64,000 nt of DNA. Source: Cladopsammia gracilis (taxonomy: Eukaryota > Cnidaria > Anthozoa > Scleractinia > Dendrophylliidae). Both the position numbers and the translations under genes were made by a program. The notes under the pieces were generated by a model. It was given only the letters and a program-made list of their open reading frames with translations, did not search any database and was not told the origin of the DNA. The stretch spans positions 929,501 to 993,500 of the forward strand of contig JAJGOT010000124.1 in the NCBI GenBank assembly GCA_022457155.1, given 5' to 3'. How positions within the stretch are numbered: position 1 is the first letter of the stretch; each line of letters begins with the position of its first letter. Positions 8,179 to 17,872 of this stretch are shown here, piece by piece.

Positions 8179-8389
8179 GTTGTTGTGGAGTTAGTCTTTG
8201 TGCTGCTTCAAGAATATATGTTGGTACAATGTCTGGAGGAAATGGTTGCCCTTCGATTACTATAATGCATTCATACGATTTCCCTTTTCTGCTGCTACAG
8301 CACAAAAAACTGTCACTTCCATGTCTTGAGAAATTAAAGGCCATTCGTTTACTTGATTGTGTCCGAACGCTATTTCTTCCTCTCCCCAT
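8156..8389 (-). CDS. Small ORF upstream of the exonuclease
   Basis: 77 residues, basic N-terminus (MGRGRNSVRTQSSKR), then a Cys-Cys pair and a C-terminal half with SYECIIVIEGQPFPPDIVP and a helical end. Its stop overlaps the longest form of the exonuclease by 23 bases, in another frame. It is the first frame after the right-end repeats, so it would lead a short early unit with the exonuclease. No family recognised. Belief in it rests on tight packing and amino-acid composition. Confidence 0.45.
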   Translation of the reverse strand: MGRGRNSVRTQSSKRMAFNFSRHGSDSFLCCSSRKGKSYECIIVIEGQPFPPDIVPTYILEAAQRLTPQQLAALITN

Positions 8390-8623
8390 TGCCGCTTAGG
8401 TACCCAAGAGATGTGTTTCTCCAATTAGTAATAACGCAGCCCCCAGTTGTTCAAATAACGGTTTATTAGGTGCTTTCTAGTGGTTAAAACCGGTTATGGA
8501 GGGTTGCACCAAATAAAGGGGCTGGGTGGTTGAAACCGCTTTCGGGCAGTTAAAACTGGTTATTAGTGGTTTAAGCTGGTTCTAGGGTTTAAATAAGCCT
8601 CGTGGAGTAAAACAAAAGACCCC
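8390..8623. promoter_or_regulatory. Array of 13-bp dyads near the right terminus
   Basis: Four near-palindromic 13-mers occur: TGGTTAAAACCGG (8481), TGGTTGAAACCGC (8527), CAGTTAAAACTGG (8547) and TGGTTTAAGCTGG (8567), spaced 46, 20 and 20 bases. Half-sites such as TAACGGTTTA (8454) lie nearby. They sit between the outermost gene and the terminal palindrome. They could be operator, integrase-binding or replication-initiator sites. No coding frame is seen. Confidence 0.5.
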
Positions 8624-8837
8624 AGTAGTATAAGGTGAGGGGGCAGATGACTCACTTAACAAAATAAGGCTCCATCGGTAGTGGTGAATGCCTATTTCCC
8701 CAATTAGTGATATAACCTGCAGGCCGACTGAAAGGAGGCCTGTAGGTGATATCACTAATTGGGGAAATAGGCATTCACCACTATCGATGGAGCCTTATTT
8801 TGTTAAGTGGTCATCTGCCCCCTCACCTTATACTACT
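8624..8837. repeat. Large terminal palindrome of the virus
   Basis: Inverted arms 8624-8725 and 8737-8837 (about 96 percent alike by eye), with an 11-base spacer. The arms start AGTAGTATAAGGTGAGGG and the element ends in its complement, ...CTTATACTACT. Flanks (GACCCC left, CATGAA right) show no duplication, so it does not behave like an independently inserted MITE. Likely part of the Polinton terminal inverted repeat. Confidence 0.65.
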
Positions 8838-9120
8838 CATGAAAACCCAGCAACCTAAGCTGCTGACAGCTAACAAATTAATATAGTGACATGGACACTG
8901 AGCTCAAGGGTAAAATTTAACTGCCCTGAAGTTGTTGAATGCTAACCGCCCAGAGAAGCTACATCAAACACAAGGAAACATGTTTTATCAGAATATCTAA
9001 ACACCTCAAAGTGGGTTAAAAAACTTGGCTGCGTTTCGTTTTTCAATCCACTTCTCGGTGTTTGATGAAACACTCTTCTTCATGTTTGATATGTTACATG
9101 TATGCAGCACAGTAGCTTAC

Positions 9121-9180
9121 CTTTTGGGAAGCTGAACTGGCTTTGTCAGATTCAAGTTGCTGACCAGAAGAGGCAGCCAT
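9121..9180 (-). CDS. Candidate first coding exon of a host gene
   Basis: On the minus strand the ATG at 9180-9178 sits in a strong context (CAGCCATGGCTG). It encodes 20 residues rich in Ser, Ala and Gln (MAASSGQQLESDKASSASQK) and ends exactly at a consensus splice donor (AAAAG|GTAAGC, phase 0). The next exon must lie further left, so the intron would contain the whole integrated virus. No family can be told from 20 residues. It could be chance, since start, open frame and donor are all short signals. Confidence 0.4.
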
Positions 9181-9711
9181 GGCTGGTGAAGTGAAAATAT
9201 CAATTGAAAATATAAGAGTGAAGACAAAAATATTTAAAAAAATTGCTATGAAATAGAAAGCAATATATGTTATATAAATCTATTGACTCTTATTTCCCTT
9301 CTGTGTGTATTTAAAAAATTGTCTGGTCTATTTTCAGTTAATTATTATTAATTATTCACAATATTATCATGATGATTCATACTTTCCCACATGATTTTCA
9401 TACAAAACTACTTAAAACCTCAAATTTCAGTGACAGCAGCATCACTCACTAGCTAGGTTAACATATAACAAGAACTCTGTGAGCAGTAAAATCACATTTT
9501 AAGGGTTTAGATTGTGATTTGGTTTAGTATTGAAATAAGTGAGAAAAGGATGATAAATATATTATTTTTAGTAAGTGTTTGGAATAATGATTTGTTAATG
9601 TTGTTGTTTTGTAGGTTTTGTAGTGGATGGTCATGGAGAGAGCTTCAATTGTTTTAAATAGAAATAATAAGATCAGGCAAGGACAAGGTTTGCAATTGAA
9701 GGGGTGAGTGG
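9181..9711. other. AT-rich stretch, no gene seen
   Basis: Upstream flank of the candidate exon. Only short frames with low-complexity composition are present. Nothing supportable was found. Confidence 0.5.
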
Positions 9712-9830
9712 AATAAAGCCCTAAGTGACTTCTGGTCAACTGTTAGATTCTCCTTACAGTTTGGCTAGTATATGCTCATGTAACAAAGGGAGAATTTGGT
9801 TTCAGATCAGGGGTCACTTAGGGCCTTATT
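9712..9830. mobile_element. Short inverted-repeat element, copy 1
   Basis: AATAAAGCCCTAAGTGAC (9712-9729) is mirrored by GTCACTTAGGGCCTTATT (9813-9830), with a second inner pair around AGATTCTCC and GGGAGAATTT. A related copy with the same lead-in (AATTGAAGGGGGTG...GGAATAAG) lies at 60376-60510. A dispersed MITE family is the simplest explanation. Confidence 0.5.
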
Positions 9831-10304
9831 TCAGTTTGGGATAGTTTCAGTTGATATACATTCGTATGCTTATGTTGGTAGTGATCAGGCTTTAAATGTC
9901 ATGTTTCTTATGAAATCACATAATAGGTGTACTTAGGAGTCATCATAGTATTTGATTTGTGGTTTCATTGGTGCAGCATTTGGTAATAAAATACATGTTT
10001 TTAGGTTATGTAGAAAGTCCTGTGGAGGTCAACTTATTTATTTTAGAGGTTGAATTTCATGCAAAATATCAAAAGTGTGAAAATTGGGTCATTTTTCCCA
10101 CGAGTGCATCAATGGAAATTTCTGACATTCCACAACATGACTTCAACTGCCTAAATCAAGCCAATTTTGACACGCATGCACATGAAATACAAATGTAAAA
10201 AAAAAACTGTGGGGATATTGGTTTTCCTTCAAAGTCAAGAAAATTCTAAAAATTCTCAATTCTATTACATTGGATTAAATTCCTGATCATTTTGATAAGC
10301 ATAG
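9831..10304. other. AT-rich stretch, no gene seen
   Basis: An open frame at 9959-10198 has no recognisable features. Nothing else supportable. Confidence 0.4.
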
Positions 10305-10660
10305 TGGAGTAGATGCGATCAAGTGTGAAGATCTATCGCGGCCTGAAGATGGGTTTTCATTCAATGGAAAGCGTAATAAGCCAAAAAACACTAGCTGCAA
10401 AAAATGGACATTGAATGGTAAGGCGATGTTGACAAATATTGACCATGGTTCATTATTATTTGGACAAATTGCCTACATTTTTGCCCAATAACATGGAGTA
10501 GATGCGATCGAATGTGAAGATCTATCATGGCCTCAACATGGGTTGTCATTCAATGGAAAGCTAATGAGCCAAAGAACACCAGCGGCGAAAAATGGACATT
10601 GAATTGATAAAGCGGCGTTGACAAATATTGACTGTGGTTCATTATTATTTGGACGAATTG
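10305..10660. repeat. Two-copy direct repeat, 189-bp spacing
   Basis: Copy 1 (10305-10471) and copy 2 (10494-10660) share GGAGTAGATGCGATC, GAAGATCTATC, TTCATTCAATGGAAAG, AATGGACATTGAAT and GGTTCATTATTATTTGGAC in order. They are separated by 22 unrelated bases. Confidence 0.7.
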
Positions 10661-12576
10661 ACAATTTGTCTTTTAAAATTGTCTCTCGGATCAGAGGAAG
10701 AATGCAACAGGGAAGGAATGCTGTATCATCTGTCACGTTGTCAGGCTAACAATATTTTTTATCCTTGTGTTACTTTTGTACTCCGGTATTTCCTCTGTGT
10801 GTGGAATGTGTATTAAGTTTCCCTTTAAGTACACTTCAAAAACCCTTCATTGCTGCGGAACGAGCGTAGCGAGTGAGCAGCAACATAATCAGGATTTAAG
10901 AGAAATGTATGAGAAAAAAATATAAGCTAGGAAAAATCTCGATTTGATCACTTTTTACCAGAATTCACTGCGCCACGAACACATTTTGGGCCAGAATGCA
11001 CTGCGCCACGAACAATAGCCTCGCTTAATGCTTCAAGCTCAATGTTCGCTGCGAGAATACAGTATTTTGGTCCAACATGTCCCAGTCGAAATAGGAACTG
11101 AAGTGTTGAAGACTACTACGAGTTGAGCGGGGACTGCGAGGCATGGTGATAGGACCGTTGAATGGCAAAGATTTTCGAAGATTGTACGGAATGAAAGACA
11201 AATTTATTTTGAAATCACTCCGACAGGGGTCGATGAGACTGAGCTGAGCTGAGCGCTTGGGGACGCGAAACCTGAGCTGAGCTTGGGAGATGCGAACACA
11301 CAGTAATTAACCTAAATTTTCACACCTTCCTCGTGGTGAACGCGTCCTTTACTCAACAATATTCTACAGACATTGCAGGAACTTGATGCGTGAATTACAA
11401 ACCAAAATTAGTCTTATTAGCTGGAATTTTCGTCGATTCATCCCGGCTACATTTGCTTTGCTTCCCCTCAAAAAGAGAAAGAGAAAATTCTGTAATACCA
11501 GCGAGACGATAAAACAGCATTGTTACAACAAATTTACCGCAGCAATTACTATCTTTTGGATACACTAGTTTTTAGTCTCAATTATCTCACCACATCAGAT
11601 ACTAAAGTTATTCTCAAATTTCTACCTTTCTGTTCGCTTTATCCTCGGAGTCACACATCAGATGAAAGTTTTTTATTGGTTCGTTGTCATTGTTGTATTT
11701 TTACCTCAATTTACAAAATTTGTAACTTTCATTTTGTGTTTAGTTTTCACCGATTGAATCATGTAGAAGAATAAAATATCATGGAAAATGATTCCACTGT
11801 GTGGTTCTTTTTTGGTTGAGCACGAAGCGACCCACATCTGGCTGGGAACGCGAAGAACACGAGATTAATTTTTGTTAGCAGCTTTTTGTAAATACATGTA
11901 CGAGGTTAAATCGCAAAGGAAAGTCGATTGCAAATTTCGCATTAAAAAAATATTCTGAAATATGACATGCATGGAAAGTTGTCTCTCATTTGCGTATTTG
12001 ATAAGCAAGCAAAATACATATTTACAATCCTACCAAGTCCTCTTCTCCTTTTTATTCAACTATCTCTACACTAATCCAATTCATCCAGCTCACAGGAGCC
12101 TTTGATCAATTCAAAAATTGTTTCATGATTCCCTCAAGTTACTATAAAAGAATTTACTTTACATAAACCTTTAAATCAATTTATCTACTCCCTATTGTTA
12201 TCACAGCATTCATGTTGTTCTTGTTATGCAACGCATTCAGAACAAAACTAATTTAAAACATTATGTGACAAAAAGTTTACAGCTGATGGAGAAATTGTTG
12301 AGTGCTCATTTGCATATTTGCCACCGTCTGCGATAACCTGTTCATTTTGCTTCGCGTATTCACAGGTTAAAATGGTGTCAATAATTTTAAATTTCTGAAA
12401 ACGTTTAGAGCCATTTTCTTTTTCCCCTCTATTCTGAAAATGTTCTGTATCTTTTCACTGAAATTGAATATGGGAAAACATAGACAGTTTTTGTAGCCCT
12501 TGGGGACAATGTTGAGGGTCTTAAGGAAACAATACTCACTGTTTCTGGTGGGACCACTGCAGTCATTTTTAGTGTT
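10661..12576. other. No gene seen; minor repeats
   Basis: Holds a short tandem duplication of CACTGCGCCACGAACA (about 10969-11012) and a GAGCTGAGCT-rich patch (11230-11290). All open frames are under 90 codons and look random. Confidence 0.4.
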
Positions 12577-12838
12577 TTGTTATTCCTCCCAACTCAAAAA
12601 TAGAAAAAATTATATGGCTGAGATGAGAAAAAATGTGTGCTTGATGCAGCTGGCATACAAATTTGCTGCGGTTTAAAGGCGCACAACCTGATCATGTGCG
12701 AGTCGAAAGTTCAAGTTGTTGTTTCCCTAGTGAGTTGGTGACTTTTGTTCGCCCTGGGGAGTTAGACTGTTTTGACCCATGGCACGTGACAAATTCTTGT
12801 CCAATCAAAAAAGGCATTTGAGTTGGGAGGTATAACAA
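12577..12838. mobile_element. Small terminal-inverted-repeat element
   Basis: TTGTTATTCCTCCCAACTCA (12577) is mirrored by TGAGTTGGGAGGTATAACAA ending 12838. No clear target duplication. No coding capacity. Confidence 0.4.
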
Positions 12839-13512
12839 CGAAATTTCCATCCTTTGGCAATTAAGGTGTTTCCCTAGTATATCATCATGTACCACTGTGC
12901 ATAATTCATGTATCTTGCACCATATGCATGTGCTGACGAGTGCGCACACATTCTGAAGCAAGAGCGTTTCCTTTGAGGATTCAGTTCCTTTAGTAAATAC
13001 ATGTAAGTTGTTGTTTCCTCCTAAACAAGCATGGTGACCTATTTTTTTTTTATTCCATTTATTTGAAGAAAATGCTACTATCGTGGAATCACTTTTACAA
13101 TCTAGTTTTTAGCATTTCACTGGGAATGTGTAGATGCTTAAATTGGCCTATTATTTCTTTAGTTTCTCTTTTTCGGTAACTGGCTTTTCACAATGACATT
13201 GTTCTGCTATCATAATGTTAAAATTAAAATTTCATTGCTAATAATAACTTTCGGGAAATAATGGTTGCCTTTCGCTCAAGGCTAGAATTTTTTAATATTG
13301 CTGTTACAAGCTAGCAAATTAGTTGACTGTATACTACAGTGCTATAATGTGAAAATGACATGTTGACCCCCCTTTTTTATTATATATTTTTTTATGTACC
13401 AGATATAATAAATAACTAGCAAAGTTTTAGAAAAATTTCATTATAACTTCTTTTTCGATGGAATCACCTAAACTCTATTTTTATGAAAAAATTTCTTATT
13501 GTTTGTGACCAG
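12839..13512. other. AT-rich stretch, no gene seen
   Basis: Only oligo-A/T tracts and short frames. Nothing supportable. Confidence 0.4.
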
Positions 13513-13518
13513 TCCAAC

Positions 13519-15219
13519 CACAGGTAGCCCAAGCTCAAGTGATGTTTACACATTGTAATTTGAATGTCGTGGTAACTGTTGCGTAATAGCGAAATTATAA
13601 GGATTTTTATGGGGAAAATTCACTTTGAATTTGAGCATAAAATTAGGAAGGTATTTGAATAAAACTGGCTCACCTGAACTTCTGTGTGTGTTTACTTGTG
13701 TCTTAAGTGGTTTTGGGGTCGATTAGAAGTGATTCCAATGAGTTTTAGTTCAACTGTTTCTTCCTCCCTAAAAGAGAGACAAGGTAGGGCACTCCGCTCA
13801 TTGAGCGGATCGGATCCACCAAGGGAAAACAACCGTAAATTTGCCCCAAAAGCTCCGATCACGTTGAGATTACACATGGTGCAAGTTCCATACATTGTTT
13901 AAACTATGCTTTCCTTCATCAGGCACAAACGTCTGCCAAGTAGGAATTTCAGCTTCTAAAACTCAAACACTTTTCCATTGAGACCCGTAGAAAGGTGCGT
14001 TGTTCCTATGAACCGTGCACCGAACGTTTGAAACTGTCTAAGCGACCCGGCCTTGCGGTTCAAATTACCTACACACCCGGTGGGCAACGGGCTTATGTTA
14101 CCAAAGACAAAGACTGTTTGTACCGGTGACAGTACAAATTTAGTGGAATTTTGTTTAAAAAAAATACGCAGAGATTTCGCCCTGAATTAGAGCAAGTTGC
14201 TTCTTAACAGGTTTCGAATACATCACGTAAACACATGTAAGCTAATATTAAACAAGGAAAGATAAAAATATCGGATAGCTCTACATAAACAGCAGCGTGA
14301 CCCTTGTGCCAATTTCATGTCATATTTTCGACATCCTATATTTTGTTTGCACAATATAAAAATCATATACTCACCATAATTTCCACTCTGGCAAATACCC
14401 AGACGCTTTGACCGGTTTTGGTTTTGGTATTTCACCGCCTTGATTGATCACCCGATGATTAGAAAGTATATTTCGTGAAAGTCGTGTCCCGAATGGCAAT
14501 ATTGCGTTAGCAAATCCTCTTTTAAATTCTGGGTTGTGGATCTGCCGCGCTCTGATTGGTGAATGGGACACAATGGTGACAAACCGTTCTTCGCAGGTCC
14601 TGAGGGAGGGTATTATTGTCTTTGGTAATATAGGCCCATCGCCCACCGGGTGTGTAGGTAATTTGAACCACAAGGCCAGGTCGCTAAGCCAGTTTCAAAC
14701 GTTCGGTGCACGGTTCATACGAACGACGCACCTTTCTACGTGTCTCAACAGAAAAGTGTTTGAGTTTTAGGAGCTGAAATTCCCGCTTGTCGGACGTTTG
14801 TGCCCGATGAAGGAAAGCATTGTTTAAACAATGTATGGAACTTGCACCATGTGTAATCTCGACGTGATCGGAGCTTTTGGAGCGAATTTACGGCCGTTTT
14901 CCTTCGGTTGATCTGCTGGGCTTTGCCACTCGAGTCCCCTACCTTGTCTCTCTTTTAGGGAGGAAGAAACAGTTGAACTAAAACACACTGAAATCGCTTC
15001 GAATCGACCCGAAAACCTCTCAAGACACAAGTAAACACACAAAGAAGTTCAGGTGAGCCAGTTTTATTCAAATATCCTTCCTAATTTTATGCTCAAATTC
15101 GAAGTGAATTTTCCCCATACAAATCCTTATAATTTCGCTATTATGCAACAGTTACCACGATGTTCAAATTACAGATCATTACAATGTGTAAACAGCACTT
15201 GAGCTTGGGCTACCTGTGG
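13519..15219. mobile_element. DNA element with about 600-bp terminal inverted repeats
   Basis: Left arm to about 14110 and right arm from about 14616 are long imperfect inverted copies (shared landmarks: CACAGGTAGCCCAAGCTCAA, GTTTACTTGTGTCTT, TTCCATACATTG, CGGTGGGC). They flank a 505-bp centre. Both ends are bordered by TCCAAC (13513-13518 and 15220-15225), a perfect target duplication of 5-6 bp. The arms differ at many positions, so the insertion is old. No transposase frame is present. The 70-odd-codon frames in the arms are mirror images of one another and not genes. Confidence 0.75.
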
Positions 15220-15359
15220 TCCAACATGGCTGCCATGAATTCAGCCTGATCACCAGCTTACTTCTCACAGATGATCATTATATATCTTTGGACAAAGCAA
15301 TACTTACTCAAATCTTCCTCCAAAAGCCAGATTGGATAAATTCTACTTGGTTGATCATC

Positions 15360-15594
15360 TCAGCAGTATACAACTACAAAGTCTTCGATTGAATGAAGCT
15401 TATCTTGCTGACCAGTGACTTCTATCTTGCATGCAGCAAAAGTGCATACGAAATCTTTCACAACAAAATATGCTGCATCTGTATTGTGCACAATGGGACA
15501 GAACAATTCTCTCGAAGGCCCAATATCTTCCCTGGTGATTGTCCTATAAAATGCAGCTAGTAAACGATGAAATGCTAGGTTTCCATGCAAATAC
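15360..15594 (-). other. Possible 3'-terminal exon of an unknown gene
   Basis: The frame from 15594 starts right after TTTTGCAG, a possible splice acceptor. It encodes about 77 residues (LHGNLAFHRLLAAFY ... AAYFVVKDFVCTFAA ... LHSIEDFVVVYC) and ends in TGA. The composition looks protein-like. No partner exon was found, and it may be a gene or transposon fragment. Confidence 0.3.
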
Positions 15595-16174
15595 CTGCAA
15601 AATATCCTGAACCATCAAGCCGGAAGTGAATCGTAGAACTTTCTTGGGCATAAGTGGCAACTTTGAACACTCTAAATGTTGAATTTTACCTGCAGAAATC
15701 TAAAACAAAGTCCTCCACGTAAAAACGTCCCAGCTTGAGAGTAGTTAATTAGTTGTTGCAGTCAACATTGGTCCTTTTAGCGGGGCCGCAATCGACAGTG
15801 ACTTGCTTCAAATTCAGTTGTTGATTTACAGTGATTTAATAGCTTCCAGAACCGATAGTGCAACTGTTAAGCTAAATTTTCTCATACAGCAAACTCCCAG
15901 TTCAAATTCTGTCTTCTCCCTTTCGATTTCCTTCCTGATTTTCTCTCTCAACCTTGCAGCAGACACCACCCGATCGCATTCGAAACCATTTTGAGCTATT
16001 TCAAGAATTTGCCCACGGTGAATTGAGGCGCGCGGGGTGTCATGGGAAGGTATTCTCATCAAATGAGTCATCCCTTTAGCCGCGACCATGCAACAACAAC
16101 AACAACAACAAAAATCTTTATTAGTTAGTTATTATAGAATTTATAATGCCATACCACAAAGGTTCCTTAAACCC
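15595..16174. other. No gene seen; CAA microsatellite
   Basis: Contains (CAA)n at 16091-16111. The frame 15826-16089 (minus, 87 codons) begins beside the microsatellite and has no recognisable motif or splice site. Confidence 0.4.
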
Positions 16175-16177
16175 TAA

Positions 16178-16766
16178 AGGTGGTCAGACACGAGGGGTCA
16201 TGTAGCAGGGACATGTCGCAGCGACATTTAGCAGCGACAAAAATTTGTGTAGTACACACTGAGGGACATGAGCAGGGAGTGTAGCAGGGACATGTAGCAG
16301 GGAAAAAATCATAGCGCTTGCACACCACATGAAAATGTCGCGGGGACATGTCTCATGGACATGTTGCAGCGGCACTTCCCCTCGTGTGAACTGATACTAT
16401 CATAATTATGCAACACCAATCTTGGGGACATTTTGTCCCCGCGACATGTCTCACGGAGTTCAACTTGTTGAACTTCATGGGGCACCATAATTATGCAACA
16501 CCAATCTTGGGGACATTTTGTCCCCGCGACATGTCTCACGGAGTTCAACTTGTTGAACTTCATGGGGCACGTCGCGGGGACAAAATCAGTTCACACGAGG
16601 GGACGTGTCGCTGCAACATGTCCATGAGACATGTCCCCGCGACATTTTTATGTGGTGTGCAAGCGCTATGATTGTACTACACAAATGTGTACTACACAAA
16701 TTTTTGTCGCTGCTAAATGTCGCTGCGACATGTCCCTGCTATATGACCCCTCATGTCTGGCCACCT
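16178..16766. mobile_element. Harbinger-like MITE with internal tandem duplication
   Basis: Ends AGGTGGTCAGACA and its mirror TGTCTGGCCACCT lie directly inside TAA on both sides (16175-16177, 16767-16769), the 3-bp duplication typical of PIF/Harbinger-type elements. Outer arms of about 90 bases carry GACATGTCGC/GCGACATGTC words in both orientations. The centre holds an 85-bp unit (CATAATTATGCAACACC ... TTCATGGGGCAC) twice in tandem from 16401. Frames in it are by-products of the palindromic words. Confidence 0.75.
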
Positions 16767-17249
16767 TAACCCTATTTAAGGTGACTCGACTGGGTTATTT
16801 GGCGACATTACATCCCAACTTTGAGAAATTAATAGCGACTGGGTACGAGTCTGGGGCTCACACATTAGAAAAGGAACTGGGATCGAATGTGAACAAATGC
16901 AAACGAAAGGACGGGAAAAATGAAAAGGAAACAAGATTGAATTGACAAAATAGGCGCTCAGATGCAATGCCATTTTATATAAGAACCTATATGAACCTAC
17001 GTTAAAGCACTGAATAAATATTCGACCTTATCCGATTAAGGTTACATAGAATTACGCTTGCTCTCAATTTTGCGAAATCTGCAAATCTGAACCCCACCAC
17101 CACAGAACCACCATAAATCAGTTTCGCTATTTTCATTGGAATTTCTGCGCCGAAATGGCTTCACGCGGTGCTTATAATTGCACCTTAATCCCGGTGGAAG
17201 GTCTAGGCCCCTAGGAAATACTGGTAGTCTTTTCACTAGATCTCAAGTA

Positions 17250-17781
17250 CATAGGCGTACGGGCAATTTTTTGCCAGGGGGGGGGGGGGGGGGGGGGGCT
17301 ATGAATCATTTGCTCAAAAAATTCTCGCAACTTTCTCAAATTTTTAGGAAACAGTTGAAAAGAAACGAGGGTCATACGATACAGTAACATAGGCCTACAT
17401 ATGAAGTGAAAATATTCTTACATTTGAATCTATCATATGAACTAATAAAATACGTTAAAAGAAATAGCTGTCTCTGCCATTTCGACGGCCGAAGATATCA
17501 ATGGTACGGATCCATGTCATTGTTCACTACAGAGTTGGCATATGCCCTTTCAATGTTAATAAGTGCGATGTTACTGACACGTTATTGCCCCATGGTGCTT
17601 CGGAGGTAAGTTTTCAATCTGCGCAACGCACTGAATGATCGTTCTGCAGAACACGATGTAGCAAGTATCACTGCAAGGATATGTACCACATTAGAAAACT
17701 CTGGAAACATATCAAATAGATCATTCTCGTGTATTGTCTCCAGCATTCCTGAAACAGTCATGTAGCCCGTACGCCTATGCG
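17250..17781. mobile_element. Decayed, internally deleted hAT element
   Basis: CATAGGCGTACGGGC (17250) is mirrored by GCCCGTACGCCTATG (17765-17779). TCAAGTA lies outside both ends (17243-17249, 17782-17788), close to the 8-bp duplication of hAT elements. The interior keeps a transposase C-terminus and a run of 22 G (17277-17298). Confidence 0.6.
17468..17765 (-). pseudogene. hAT transposase C-terminal (dimerisation) domain, broken
   Basis: The minus strand encodes a stretch with FPEFSNVVHILAVILATSC, then SAERSFSALRRLKTYLRSTM. This is the hallmark of the hAT C-terminal dimerisation domain as found in ZMYM1-like transposases. An in-frame TAA follows at 17580-17582. The same frame then resumes with NIALINIERAYANSVVNND and is lost to a one-base frameshift after a further five codons. 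The N-terminal catalytic part is deleted. It is a non-functional remnant inside the hAT element above. Confidence 0.7.
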
Positions 17782-17872
17782 TCAAGTAAACTTAACGAAC
17801 GCTCAAGTAAAGTACGATTTTCTTACTAAGCTCTTACTTAGCTCTTCATACACGGGTCAATGCAAATACTTA

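Larger units (their letters stand above)
1..8837. mobile_element. Integrated Polinton/adintovirus-like virus, right part
   Basis: Eleven tightly packed, intron-free open frames on both strands. They include a packaging-ATPase start, a double jelly-roll capsid protein, a penton-like protein, a zinc-ribbon factor and a YqaJ exonuclease, which is the morphogenesis set of Polinton/adintovirus-type elements. No frame is broken, so the copy is young, active or under selection. The left end, with any PolB, integrase and protease, is outside the window. The right edge is placed at 8837, the outer end of a large palindrome that ends in CT as Polinton termini usually do. The lack of a flanking duplication on both sides of the palindrome fits a single terminus rather than a separate MITE. 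Family membership is inferred from gene content. Confidence 0.85.

Noticed and set aside
15826..16089. 87-codon minus frame as a first exon
   Set aside because: No splice donor at its end and the start sits at a CAA microsatellite.
16184..16671. Several His/Cys-rich frames of 60-104 codons on both strands
   Set aside because: They are translations of the palindromic GTCGC words in the MITE and mirror one another.
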